A stretch of 64,000 nucleotides of DNA from Sambucus nigra (lineage: Eukaryota > Streptophyta > Magnoliopsida > Dipsacales > Adoxaceae): contig OX422215.1 of NCBI GenBank assembly GCA_949130495.1, positions 8,843,302 through 8,907,301 on the forward strand, given 5' to 3'. Below, in pieces: positions 1 through 12,569 of this stretch. A program made the translations under genes and the position numbers. How positions within the stretch are numbered: position 1 is the first letter of the stretch; the number at the start of each line of letters is the position of its first letter. The notes under the pieces were generated by a model. That model had not been told where the DNA came from and made no database searches. It saw only the letters and a list, made by a program, of their open reading frames with translations.

Positions 1-1127
1 TTTTGGCTGGGTAACTAATTTGGGCATCTTTATAGTGGTCCAGTATGTGTTAGCCTGAGTTTAATTGTGGTTAATGGAATGTAACAGTGTAAGGAAGGTT
101 TTAATGTGGGAAAAGTGAACATTAAGATCATTAAGCTAATAAGTGTGTGTCAAAACTTATTAAGGGAATTTGGGCATTTAAATTTTGAAAATTTAGTACG
201 GGCCAAGTGAATGAGTCCGGGTATATTGGTTGAGTGATGCCGGAGTATTTAATTAACTATTAAAAGGAATAGATTAATTTACAGTCGAATCATAGACTCG
301 GGAAGATAACAAATGATGTGTAAATTAATTAAACTAGAGTCAGGCCATAGACTCGAGAAGGTGATAAAGTTATTAATGTGTAAATGAATTAAATTAGAGT
401 CAGACCCTAGACTCGGGATTTATGTATAGGCTAGTGTTACAGATTTTGTGCACGGTAAGCCGAGAAATTTTATTTATTATATATATACGGTGTGTGATAA
501 TATATATATATATATATATATTGTGTGTGTGTGCTTATAAATATCAGTGACTAGATATTTATTTAATTATATACTCTAGTGCTATTAAGGGAGGTTGCGT
601 GAAGTGGATAAATCCCCCTAGCTTGAGGAGTAGGGCGAGTATATCCCCAGGTCATAACGTCCATTATATGTGTGAGGGGCTTATCTCACTTTCAGGGAGG
701 AACTCTGACTGCCTTACGTTTATTATTTATGTTCCGATTCGGCGGACCATAGTTGTCTCGGAACTCCAGGTGGGACTGAGTAACATGGGTTGATAGCACT
801 TTAGAGAAGACATCCGGTGAGGTATTGCTGGGGAGGATGGATTATATATATATATATATATTCAACATATGTGTGAATGTTGTAATATAGTGTTATGTGT
901 ATAATGGGAGAAATAATTATATATGGGTAATCTAATAAATGGAGAAAAATTGTATTTATTATATAAGTAGTGTGAATGTTATATGGATTTAAAGGAAAGA
1001 TGATTATTTAAGCTTAAATGATAAATAACTTATAGATCATATTTTAAACATACTCGGGTTAGAGTAGGGTATCAGGGAAGAATTTTATCAAGAGCTAGTT
1101 ATGGGGTAGAGTACTAGGTGGGACCTA
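1..1127 (+). repeat. Tekay-type LTR fragment (LTR D), truncated at both ends
   Basis: This AT-rich stretch matches the LTR at 14104-17270 over roughly its 15230-16610 part. Shared blocks include the 'gagtccggatatattggttg' type segment (near 213 here, near 15320 there), the 'tagactcggg' segment, 'ttttgtgcacggta', the 'ggttgcacgatgtgg'-like segment near 593, and the 'agttatggggtaga' segment just before 1127. It is cut at 1128 by the minus-strand LTR A, and 1123-1127 (accta) would be the left copy of the target duplication. The right part of this LTR was not found in the window. No gene is present. Confidence 0.8.
265..425 (+). repeat. Threefold short tandem repeat inside LTR D
   Basis: Three imperfect copies of a 55-60 bp unit end in 'tagactcgrga' at about 293, 348 and 408. 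The related LTR at 14104-17270 has a single copy (near 15398), so the array expanded in this copy or contracted in the other. Confidence 0.7.
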
Positions 1128-3979
1128 TGTGATACCCCGCCCAATTAATTACCTCGTGATCAGTACTTAATTAATCAATTTCAGAATATCAAGTTGGTTC
1201 AGATAATGCATCACTAACGAAAACTCAAATTTTAATTTAATAAAACTAACCACCTAGTATTTAAAAAGGGCGATGTCCAAATTTTATCTTGTCATTAATT
1301 ACTACTAAAAGAATACCAATAAATACCATGCATCACAGTAACATAAGTAAAGTTTGACTGAAGTAAAATAAATGGATGGAGTAAACGGCTCCAAATACAA
1401 TCCCATACAATAAATCCAAATAAATAAATCAAATCTACGAGAAAATTTAAAACGACTGAATCTATGAAAGTAAACATGAGTAAGGACGACATGTCCAACA
1501 GAATGAATAACTGAAAAGGAAAGAATCAGCTGATCCGTCTACTAGCAATAATCCTGCAGCTTCCACAACAGCTATAACACGGCAACCGAATAGAGTCTCC
1601 TAAAGTTGGTGTCCCTGTGGCTGGGCACCTAAAATAATGGAACAATAGAAAGATAGACAGGAAAATGGGTCAGAGACCGAGTTGAAAACAGTTTAAAATA
1701 GCAAGTGCTTAAATTGATTCAATTAGCACAATTATTCTTCAAGTTAACTTAGCCTACTCACTTGAGATACTCACCCCTCGATCTAGTGTGCACGTATAAC
1801 GAGCCTAACTACCCATACTAGTCATGATACCCTGACTGACTACTAAGTGTATAATATTACGGTTTAAAGTCTCCCTAAATAACTCAAAGCCAACGTACAT
1901 ATGATTTCGATATAGATTGAGGATTTCTTTATTTTATTCTCGTATTCTTATAAATTTCCAACTGATAATACAATAAGTGTACACTGAAAAATAGTGTCAT
2001 CAACATAAGACACCAAACATGATTCCGGTATACATACATTATTCGCTTTATGTATACATACTAATTTATATGAATATAGCAATATTACACCCTTGGTTGA
2101 GAAACCCCTGAGTGCTACGCATACTCGGCTATCTAGTCCATTTACAAAGCTCGCGCATATAGGACAACATGTCCAATCTCTCGAGAACCAAAAAAAACAT
2201 AAACACCTATTAGAGGCGAACATAGTCCCAAGCCGATGGGCTACGCACATACCTACGCACCCATACGACCGTCATCACTATAGTTCTCACTGATAGCCCG
2301 TACCTAGATTCCATGCTCTAGTGGTACGACTCTAAATCCCCCGAAGGCACACAGAATCTGATCGTCCACAACGCGTTAACCTCCATTAGATAGCCAATAG
2401 CTAGGTATGTCATACACATAATACTTTAATCAATAAGCATACACACAACTTATATAAATTCATTAGTTTTCCCACAGTCTAGTGTTTGTAGCACATATAT
2501 TATATCTCTTATTATAACCCGTACTTTATTCGTGTATACTCTACCTTGTATTTTCACACCTCCTTAATTCTATGGATTTTATACCTTCCGAGGGTCAACA
2601 TATTCTTCGCTCACTATTAATTATTAATATAAGTCACTTGACGATCATACGGGTTTAACACTCACATAAATAAGCCTACGAAAAGTTTGAACTAAAATCG
2701 ACCTAAAAAGGGTCATTCTGGAATCTCATTAGAAGACCCAGAAATCTCGTTCGAACGAGGTCGTTCGAACGAAGTTAATTCGAACCAACCACTAAACTCG
2801 TTAGAAGGGCTACTAGAATCTCATTAGAAGTCTCGTTCGAACGAGGTCGTTCGAACGACCTGGGCAGGACTTCTAACGAAATTTCTGAAGTCGTCCAGTT
2901 CATCTCCAAAGTCCATTTTTCCAAATTTTCTCTTCTCTAATCTCACCCTAAATCCATTCCAACCCAATTACAAGGTTCCCAAACTACTCTAAGTCACCCT
3001 AGAACACTTCTTAGCATAGTTTTTGGGGTCAAATCATTCTAATCATCATTTAATTTCAATAAATTCCTAAATTTTACCATCAACCATATTAACATAAACC
3101 TAGAATTATTTGGCCATAAAAAATCCATTTTTATTTCATGATTAACATATAATTCACCAATTTCTCATTACTATTAAGGGGAAGATCCTTTACATGCAAC
3201 CCCTATCAGATTTTCTAACTTTCCTACACGATCTCAACATAGGTAAACCAAAATTAGTATTTGTTTTTCTAACACCTCAACATATATTAACAAGAGTAAT
3301 GATTACTAAGAGAAGAGCAATATAGTCACTTGCCTTAAAAATGAACTTCTGATTCGCGGGTTGAAATTGGTATAGGAACGATCCTCCTGACACGATCTAC
3401 GCGCTAGTATACTTTTTGTTGTGAAAGGTTGAGTTACTGGCTAAGGCTCTAATGGAGTCTCCTTCTTCTTCCCTGGTTCTCTCTCTCTTTTCCTCTCTTC
3501 TCACGCAAGTGGAAATTGATGGCCACTAACCTTAAATGCCTTTTAATTTAACACAATTTTCGTCCATTTAATTACCCTAAAATTCCTAAAGACCAAAATA
3601 CCCCTCCGGGGTGTCGTTTTGGGTTAAAATGCCCCGAACTCCAAATAAAATACCCGAATAGTATTTTCTGACTATTTCGACCCTTCCGGACACTCTGGCA
3701 CACTGAAAATAGTCGTCCGAGTTATATAAAAATAAATTATCTTTTGACCCTCCAAATATATACAAAAGACGCGAGTCATACGCGTCCCAATTATTTATAA
3801 CATAATTGTCGTGTATCTCATTCTCGAGCATACTATTATTTAAATAATTACTTACTCTCATCCCGTTAGTGATTATTATCATAAAATCGAATTAATTTCA
3901 AATTAAATTTTCTCCCTTTAATTTAATTAATTCCCATTTTCCATAAAACTAATTATGCGTAAAAATACGGGGTATTACA
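1128..3979 (-). repeat. LTR A: 3' LTR of a minus-strand Tekay-type Ty3/gypsy element
   Basis: Read on the minus strand, the LTR begins TGTAATACCCCG at 3979 and ends CGGGGTATCACA at 1128, giving the short inverted termini of an LTR. A purine-rich tract and integrase lie directly upstream on the same strand (3980-5418), so this is the 3' LTR. It is about 2.85 kb, in the range of Tekay elements. Its ends and general plan match LTR B (5419-8239), from which it is clearly diverged. It holds only short chance ORFs. Confidence 0.85.
2745..2865. promoter_or_regulatory. Palindrome array in LTR A
   Basis: The perfect 14-bp palindrome CTCGTTCGAACGAG occurs twice (near 2746 and 2832), each followed after G by a further TCGTTCGAACGA copy or part-copy. 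Words such as 'ctcgttagaag' and 'ctcattagaag' lie between. The arrangement looks like dimer-type binding sites in the U3 promoter region, but that role is inferred. The same words recur in SIRE-like LTRs at 35460-35705, 45950-46060 and 50395-50470. Confidence 0.65.
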
Positions 3980-4020
3980 TACTTTCCCCCTAATAATAGA
4001 ATTTCTCTCGAAATTCGGAA
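3980..4020 (-). other. Polypurine tract and 3' end of element A internal region
   Basis: On the minus strand the sequence runs from 'ccgaatttcgagagaaattc' through 'ttagggggaaagta' straight into the LTR start TGTAATACC. This is the usual Tekay arrangement: the last pol codons, then a G/A-rich plus-strand primer tract touching the 3' LTR. Confidence 0.8.
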
Positions 4021-5418
4021 AAGAATATATATAGACCTGGCAAGAATAGCTATGGATAACATTCACGCATGTCATCCTCACGCTCCCAAGTTGATTCCTC
4101 AACATTATGGTGTCGCCATTTGACACGTATTAGTGGTACTACTTTCGACCTCAACTTCCTCTCGCTACAGTGTAAGATAGCAACCGACCCCTCCTCGTAT
4201 GAGCTATTAGGCTATAAGTCTATCTCCTACAACGCAATATGAGTATGGGCCAAATCATCTCGAAGAAATCTCTTCAGCGAAGAGATATGAAACACGTCAT
4301 GGACTTCATGCAAGTGCTCCGACAACCCAAGTCTATAAGCAACTCGCCCAATCCTCTCGATGATGGGGAATGGCCCTACATACCTAGGTGCCAACTTTCC
4401 CTTCTTCCCAAAATGCATAACTCCCTTTATAGGAGACACCCGAAGAAATACCTGATCCCCAATGTTGAACTCTCGAAAATAGCATTTTGCATCAGCATAA
4501 CTCTTCTGTCGATCCTGAGAAACTCGAATACGGCTTCGTATCAACTCTATCCTTGCCGAAGTATCCTGAATTACCTCCGAACCCAGTGACTTGTTGTCCC
4601 CTACCTTTAGACAACATGCTGGGGAATGACGAGGTCTGCCATATATGGCTTCAAATGGAGCTATGCCGATAGTAAACTAGTAGGAGTTGTTATAGGCAAC
4701 TCCACCAGCGGAAAGTACTACTCCTAACCTCCGCCAAATTCAATGATGCACATCCGTAACATGTCCTCCAACATTTGGTTCGTCCACTATGTCTGACCAT
4801 CCGTATGTGGGTGATAGGCTCTGCTCAGCTGCAACTACGTACCCAACGCCTCTTAAAAATACTTCCAAAATCGAGAAACGAACACCTTGTCTCTGGCAGA
4901 CATGATATTGAGAGGCACTCCGTGAAGTCTAACTATCTCTGCTATGAATAACTGGGTGTACTGTCCCGCAGTGTAGTGTGTTTTGGCTGGCAAAAAGTGA
5001 GCTACTTTGTTCCGCCGATCCACTATCACCCATACCGAATCGTGACCCCTCTGCGATGTGGGTAATCCCATGATGAAGTCCGTGGAAATGGTCTCCCATT
5101 TTCACATAGGAATCTCTAATGGCTGTAGAAGTCCCGCCGGTCTCTGATGGTCCACCTTTACCAGCTGACAAGTGGCACATTTCGAGACGAACTCGATAAT
5201 ATCCTTCTTCATTTTGCTTCACTAGTATTGTCTATGTATGTCCTGGTACATCTTATCCCCGCCGAGATGCACTATAAATCGGGAACCGTGCAACTCTGTC
5301 ATCACCTTGTGTCGCATATCTTCACCCTCAGGGAAAACCAATATCCCATTGAAACATATGCCCCCGTCTCAACATACGGTTTAAGACTCAGTCCCCTCGG
5401 CTAGAAGCTTTATTATCT
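4020..5418 (-). pseudogene. Degenerate integrase with chromodomain (Tekay-type pol 3' end)
   Basis: The minus strand encodes, in broken frames, the C-terminal half of a Ty3/gypsy polyprotein. From about 5230 down it shows a TDFIMG segment, then GHDSVWVIVDR, THYTAGQYTQLFIAEIV and RLHGVPLNI, all typical of the integrase core. The usual S-D-R-D motif reads S-A-R-D. In the GQTE motif the catalytic Glu codon is replaced by an amber stop (4787-4789 on +). Next comes an intact 105-codon piece (4544-4227) with VSPIKGVMHFGKKGKL and a GPYRV-like beta domain, then a chromodomain-like tail with ESTWEREDDMRECYP (about 4160-4030). Several stops and frame changes make it non-functional. The upstream part is cut off by LTR B at 5419. 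Confidence 0.85.
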
Positions 5419-8239
5419 TGTGACACCCCACCTAATTAAATACTGGGCGATCACTCATTTATTAAATTAAAATCAAGGTGAACAGTTGGTTCATTCTTAG
5501 CATCACTGTCGTAAAAATACTTTTCCAATTTAAACACCCTAAATAATTAAGCTAAGTGTCAAAACCTTTTAAAATCTTATTCTCATTTTATTAAATCCGG
5601 TTATAAAACCTTAAACCATTAACATCTAAAGAGTCACACATTAAAAATAAAACTAGAATTGAACATACACGAATTTAATCATCAATAATAAATCCCAACA
5701 TTTACAACCCTAAAGGAAAACATCCTGATAGTAATAAATCCCGAAATAAAGGTACTGAAAGTAAAAATTGCAATCTCTGACAATACCAACTAAGTAATAG
5801 AAAGAGGGCGACACATGCCCCTGCTGGATAAAACTGAACTAGGAGTAGAATAAAATGGATGAAGTCGTCTAAACAATAGGCCTGCAACTACCACCTAAGC
5901 TGCAGCACGTTCCTTCCAAAGGATCCTAAGTAAGACGCCCCTGTGGTTGGGCACCTGTAATACATACATATATATACAAGAAAAAAAAGCGGGTCAGAGC
6001 CCGATAGTGTGTTCGATTTAAAATTCGTTTAGCAAGTATTTAAATTGATACAGGCCAATGCAACAACATATTAGTGCGACACTCTCTTGAGAAATTCTCA
6101 CCTCTCTTCTAATTTGCACACCTATCGCACTAACCCTCCCAATGGTCTATCTCGTCATATACCACACTATCTTTCCCCAATGATTTAACTTATCTTAGAT
6201 TATTCGCAGGATTTTAAAACTGAACAACACAAGTATTTAAAACGAAGATTTCAACTTATAACCAAAGTTCTCATTTTTACTTTATTAATCAACAAAGTTT
6301 TCCAGTGTCACATTATACTTTCTCAAAACACGTATTTATAATTTGAGTCATCAACCATATCCTACTTACAAATTCACAGTACGTAATTCCAGATTTCAGA
6401 ATTTCATATATATATTAACTACTCGTAAAATATATATATCATAACAGCACCCCACATAAAAACTATGGTGCGGGCATACTCTACTATCCAACCCCATATC
6501 ACTCATATTAAGGGGAATACAAATTCGGACTCACTCTCGAATTGTATTAGCACATACACAACAATATTGAGGCGAAGCATAGATTCCAAGTCTCTAAGAG
6601 GATGACACATACCCACGTCTCTTAGGACCGTCTGAACTATCAAATCAATAGCCTGTACCAAGGATATCTATCTCCTAGGGTACGAGTCAATATCCCCCAT
6701 AAGGCAACACAGGATAAGATCGTCCCAGCGTGGCAACCTCAGGGAGAGCAAGTAGCGTGGGTATGTTTTTCACATGTATATAATATATGCATACACAATC
6801 ATATAAATATACCACTTTTATTATATCAATTTAGGTTTATCCAATAACCCACATTCACAACATTTATCCTTATTTTCCCATTATTATTTATCAAGTATAA
6901 TGGTTCGTTTCTAACTTTAATTCGAAGGGTTTTTCCAATTTACTATGTAACCCTCATGGACTCCATTCTTCCAAATGTACAATTCAGTAGATATCCATTT
7001 ATGTTCCAACGTAACTCTCTCTTACGTGTCTCCCCTTTAATATATACTTAATTGATTTTTTTTCCTCTAAGAGTCCTCAAAATATAAAACTGTCTAGCAA
7101 AAAAATATTAAAAAATATTGAACGGTCCGATCGAGCTGAATTTTTTTCTGTAGCTTCCTCTCATCTTCAGCTAATTCTCTGTAAAATTTCATCCAATTCT
7201 AATGGTCCGATCGTCCGGAATAAATTTTCTTTTTTTAGTGTTTGTATCTGATTAGAACTCTTTTCTTAATCAAACTCTTAATCCTTTACATGACAAAGGG
7301 TTTCCAGAATATCTAAAAAAATATTAAAAAATATTGAACCGTCCGATCGAGCTGAATTTTTTTCTGTAGCTTCCTCTTGTCGTCAGCTAATTCTCTCTAA
7401 AATTTCATCTAATTCCAACGGTCCGATCGTCCGAAATAAAATTTTTAGTGTTTGTATCTAATTAGAATTCTTTTCTTAATCAAACTCTTAATCCTAATCA
7501 TTCCTAAACCAATATGAAAGATGCATCAATGAAATAAGAAAGATAAACACTTGCCTGGGATTTTCAGAAATCTGGTTTGATGTTGAATTTGGTGTGGTTG
7601 CGTTCCCCGTCTCGCGATCTACGCATTGGCGGTGGCGGCGGTGCAAACGGTTGAGTTTTGAGCCTTGGAATGCCTTGAGAGCTCTCTCCTCTCCTCTCCA
7701 ATGGCCGTTGTAGTGTTTTGAGTTATCTAACCCTAGGAGATAACCTAAACATCTGATATCACCCCTTTAATTTTCGTGGGTTTAATTACCCAAAAATACA
7801 AAATGACTAAAATGCCCTCCCGGGGTACTAATTAGGCCTAGAAACGCCCTGAGACCCAAATCAAACTCCCGGGTATACTTTTCTGACTATCTCAACCCTT
7901 TCGGACATGTTGGCGCACTCAAAACAACCATATGAATAACTTATAAAATATTCATTTTTATTAATCCACATTTAGTCCCGACACGACACAGGCGCGTCCC
8001 GACTTAAATTTTCACAATTGTGATTTTATTCACACGTGACAATATTATAAAAATAAATCTCATATATTAATATACTCATCCAGTAATATGCAACAAATAA
8101 TATATTCCGAATAATTACTAACTCTTGTCACGCTAGTAAATATTTAAAACAACATTTCGGATTAAAATTAAATTAATTTATCTCAATTAAATTTAATAAA
8201 TCCCATAATTTAAAAGCCATGAAAATACGGGGCATTACA
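5419..8239 (-). repeat. LTR B: minus-strand Tekay-type LTR inserted into element A integrase
   Basis: On the minus strand it begins TGTAATGCCCCG at 8239 and ends GGGGTGTCACA at 5419, about 2.82 kb. The termini and layout match LTR A. A purine tract on its upstream side (8240-8275) shows it is a 3' LTR, with internal sequence expected above 8240. It interrupts the integrase of element A, so it inserted later, in the same orientation. The 5 bases before it are tatct; the second copy of that duplication was not located. Confidence 0.83.
7095..7497. repeat. Tandem duplication (~216 bp period) inside LTR B
   Basis: Two near-identical units (about 7095-7280 and 7311-7497) both contain 'aatattaaaaaatattgaac', then 'gtccgatcgagctgaa', 'ctgtagcttcctct', 'gtccgatcgtccg' and 'aatcaaactcttaatcct'. 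Spacing between equivalent points (7120 and 7336) is about 216 bp. Each unit carries two copies of the TCCGATCG core (palindromic CGATCG), so the duplication doubles the palindrome set of this LTR. Confidence 0.8.
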
Positions 8240-8275
8240 TACTTCCCCCCTAATAACGGAGTTTCGTCCCGAAAT
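8240..8275 (-). other. Polypurine tract of element B
   Basis: The minus strand reads 'tttcgggacgaaactccg' then 'ttattaggggggaagta' directly before the LTR start TGTAATGCC. It is the same layout as at 3980-4020, and identifies the LTR at 5419-8239 as a 3' LTR. Confidence 0.78.
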
Positions 8276-11200
8276 TCGGAAAATAAAGTCTATCAGGTAG
8301 CACAATTCTGGATATCCTCTTCCGTACACAAACTAACTACACATTACGTCGCTCAATCACTATAGCCCTTTCTTCACAGCAACATTGTTTTACATTCTCA
8401 TTGGAGACACTTCACATTGTACTCCCAACTGACAACATTTGAAAATGTTACGTCTTTACGTTATAAATTCCATTATCTCACTATCATTAGGAGGCCGCAC
8501 CTCACTACATGACAACTACTCGGATTTATTCATACACAAAATTCCCATTCTGAGAAGATCATACGAACATTTGACCACTCTTGACTGCCTAAAATAGTCG
8601 AGGAATTCCACCATAGTTATCGAATATTTTCTCGACCGATCCAAAAATTCTGATTATCTACTCTCCTCTAAACATACGGAAGGATAATAGTCGAGGTTTT
8701 TCCATAACAAAACCTTAATAAGTACCTCGTACGCGACAAACAGGTACGAGTGCTTCTACAGAGCATTCTTGAAATCATCGTACCAAGATTCCAAAATCTC
8801 TTTCACGTGGCTCCACTGATCTTTAATCACCATGCGCTTATTCCCTGGCTAAGGGTGATACATCCTACTCGAAACGAAATCTTATCTCCGCTGGTTCCTG
8901 AAATCCCATATCAAAGGTGGGATTCACTAATCTCATCCTGATTCAGAAATTTATACTGCGCCGGACCATGCACTGGCGCGATCCTTCATTTCAAAGGAAG
9001 TCTGGGGCATACTACTTAATATTGTAAGCCAACCCAAAGGAATATCAATCACTTCCTTCTCGGCGACTTAATTCACATGTTCGGGATAAACCCTTGATCT
9101 TGTTTTGAGGATGGCAACCCATCCAAGAACTTTACCGACTTTACCAACCTCTTTCAATTTCAGGAATTTTCGATAAACACAAAATTCTTTGGTTGATTCT
9201 CCTCTTTCAACCAAACCTTACCTATGGGCAGTGCATGTAGAGACTACTCACTACGTCTCGCTAAACATCGATTCTTTCCTTGAAATGTCTCACATTAAGT
9301 GACACGTAATACTCTCCTTCCTTCCTTGGAGTATGCCGAAAGTTCCGACCCGTGCTCTTCTCTCCTCGAAGCGCACTTCTGGATCTCTTATACTATACTA
9401 ACATCATTACTCTTTGTATGCGCAAGTCGCTCTCACACTTGACTAATAAAAACTCCGCTCCGGGTGTGCTTCATAACAATTAAATTCTACTCTATTCAAG
9501 GAATACCAATTCTTGAATGGCTTCCCACAGCCTTCCAATCAAGTTAGGGCCTGCTATTCTAATTGCACACTTATGTATGGATTATCGCCCCTCATGTGAC
9601 GTTTAATCCACTCTATCACTTCCACTTCGTTATACTAGTCCCATAAGCATATATTTCACACGTCTATTACCACGTCCCTTCAACTCGGACTATTTTAACT
9701 GTAGTTAACCAAGATGCCCACATTTTTGCAACACTCCGACCGCCCTGGGAGAGCGAACGACATGCTACTCATCTGTAGGACTAACTAAATGCAACGGAAT
9801 AGAAGGAATAGGGCATTCAAATTCCATGACAATAAAAGAGGAATAATAATTCTCAACCTTCCTCAGATAAGTACAACAACTTTCCCAAATAGGTACAATA
9901 ACCAAAATAAATCACTAACGCTCTATTCATCAAAATAATTACAGGTCATCTCTTTTTTATAATATAAAGTTCTTTCCAGATAATCCATGCTAAAAATCAT
10001 TCCAACTCTTTATTCACCTTGTGTTTTGTAAGCGGTTATGACATTTGGGTACTCTCAATCACCCTAGAAATCAAAATTCCTAAATTCTCCTTATCATCGT
10101 TCCACCCCTCAACTCGTGGGGATAACTTTCAATGCTTTCCTACCACAAAAATCCGGCTCCAATGACCTTAAAACAAAATTCAACTTCCAACTTACATACA
10201 TAATTACTTGATCCCATTTCGACCAGGGTACCGAACTCATGGAATAGTGACCAAACGTCTCCTTATTTCCAACCTTACGCTAAGTTTCATGTGTGGGATG
10301 TCTCGCAAAGAGAAATCCAAACAAGGAACCCCCCCGATACACTACTACCTAGCATTGTCGGTTATCGAAATCTGTTAGGTCCTCCGTCCATAGTATATAC
10401 CCCTTTATTCCGTCCCTTGACAGAAAAGTTACAATTTCTCCCGTAATTATGCTTAACAAAGAACGTTTCACCAATTTCACTATCGTCCCGTATTGGTTGA
10501 TGGTAATTACCTTTTATAAACCTCGGATACATACGATCGAAATTCTCTAAATTTCCTTTTTCTAACATTAGGGGTATAACTCTTAACTCCCACATCTCTT
10601 AAGGATAAATATAACATTGCACTCTTCCTATCACTAAGTTCAGAGTGCTAAACATAATACCGAGTCAAGTCTTTTCTCTCAACGGTAAATCCCGGTACAT
10701 ACTGAATCATACTGATAAAGTCTATACATACATTGGTATCGAATATCTCGAGCCCACTATCTCCTCCGAAGTCTCTAGGATAGATAATATAAGTGCGAGT
10801 CTAACCTTCTGACAGGTAAAGCCTCGCCAAAACAAAACATGTTGCACTAATGTAACTACTCCGATACCCTTGCAATAAATGCCCACTATCATACTACCCA
10901 TTTCTATAACATTTTAACAAAGATGATATCATACTCGTGTATCGCATCACTACAACGAGTAGCCTCAATAAAGTATAAAACACTGTTAATATACTCATTC
11001 ATCCCCCGCGGATAGCACCAAAGAAAAATCCTGCTATACTAAGGAAAAATATTCACATAATGGTAACATTTATAATGATATGCATTAAACTCGTCTCACA
11101 TGCTAATCTAGCAATGAACAAAATATGGTGACTCGCTCGTGTCACATAAACACGCCGCATCCTCTAAGGATACAACTTATACTTCCATCCTGGCAATCGT

Positions 11201-11575
11201 CTTGACTGCACAAATGGTTTTCGGACGTAACACGTCTGCCCAAACCAAACAAAATTATTTTAATCGTTGCCTTTTACTAGGCACCGTATTCTTGTCCTTT
11301 TTCTCATTTTGGAACATATTATCGTGAGCGATCTCACTCCGCACAAAATACCTCAACACATAATCCACTTACCACCTGTCCTACTAACCAGGTTAGGATT
11401 GTCCTTCTCTCGGACTTTAGTAGACTCGATTCCTGTTAGCCATCCCGGTTGTTCCCTTAGCTTTTTAGGCCATAAAGATCATGTTACTATCTATAATAGT
11501 ACTTACTGAATTACTGAATTTTCCATCATTTGGTAAGAATTTAACTATCTGAAGCATTTAAATGGTTTTCCTGAT
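8276..11575. other. Unassigned 3.3-kb interval, no recognisable gene
   Basis: Integrase or chromodomain would be expected just above the element B polypurine tract, but I recognise no pol motif on either strand here. The longest open stretches are under about 80 codons and look random. C visibly exceeds G on the + strand, as in the minus-coding pol regions elsewhere in the window, so this could be non-coding or badly decayed interior of element B or of another minus-oriented element. I see no terminal repeats, tRNA or microsatellite in it. Its right limit is set by the first RT codons near 11580. Confidence 0.4.
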
Positions 11576-11579
11576 GTGT

Positions 11580-12551
11580 ATCCACATCCTTTTGTGGTGC
11601 TATACCACCAGTTGTGTATTCAGGAGGAGGATGTCTTTAAGACCAGTTTTCTGCTTCGATTTGGATCTTACGAGTTCAGGGTGATGCCGTTTAGACTAAC
11701 CAATGCAACCGCGGTGTTCATGAGTCTCATAAAGAGGATATTTATAGAGTTCCTCGACTAGTTCATCATCGTGTTCATAAACAAAATTTTTGTCTACTCG
11801 CACACTGAGGAGGAGCATGCAAAGCATTTATATACGATTTTTTTCAGACACTACGGGACCACTAGCCTTATGCCAAATTTGAGAAGTGTGGATTTTAGTT
11901 ATGAAAGGTGCAGTTTCTTGACCACATTGTGTCAAATCGGGGTATTGCTTTTGATCCGAGTAAGGTATCTGAGGTGAAGGAGTGGGGACAGCGCACGACA
12001 CCGACCAAGATTCACAGTTTTTTGGGGTTGGCCCGGTATTATCTCCGCTTCATTAAGGGATTTTCGAAAATTACGGGTCTATTGAAGAATTTGACTTGCA
12101 AGGGGGTTCCATTTGTATGGAATGATTAGTGTCAGTTATCTTTTGATGAGATAAAGGACAAGTTAACATCATCACCCGTACTTACTTTGCCTAGGGGAGA
12201 ATTGGAGTATCGGGTCTATAGGAATGCATCCTTGCAGGGACTTAGTGGTGTGTTACAATAGGAGGAGAGGGACATATCTTATGCATCTCAGAAGATTAAG
12301 CCCCATGAGAGGAATTACCCCACCCAAGACCTTGAGTTTTTAGCATTTTTTTTGAGGATATAGAGGCATTATCTTCTGGGAGAGCAGTTCACATTATTCA
12401 CGGATCACAAGTCACTTTAGTGTCTCTTCACATATAAAGATTTGAATATGAGACAGAGGTGGTGGCTAGAATTCTTGAAGGACTACCAATTCGATATTTA
12501 GTGTCATCCTGGTAAGGCTAATGTGGTGACAGACGCATTGAGCAGGTAACC
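11580..12551 (+). pseudogene. Degenerate reverse transcriptase-RNase H, Tekay-type gypsy (element C)
   Basis: The + strand encodes the second half of a Ty3/gypsy reverse transcriptase: YHQLCIQEEDVFKTSF, then FGSYEFRVMPFRLTNA, then an active-site region reading VFINKIFVYS where family members have V-F-I-D-D, so both catalytic Asp are lost. It continues with a CSFLDHIVSNRGIAFDPSKV and SFLGLARYYLRFIKGFSKI connection. RNase H follows (HERNYPTQDLEFLAF, FTLFTDHKSL, ANVVTDALSR, to about 12551). Stops occur at about 11759, 12127, 12259 and 12361, among others, and the frame changes near 11890. The N-terminal RT, protease and gag are missing. The piece belongs with the integrase and LTR downstream. 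Confidence 0.88.
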
Positions 12552-12569
12552 CATAGAGTACTTGACATC

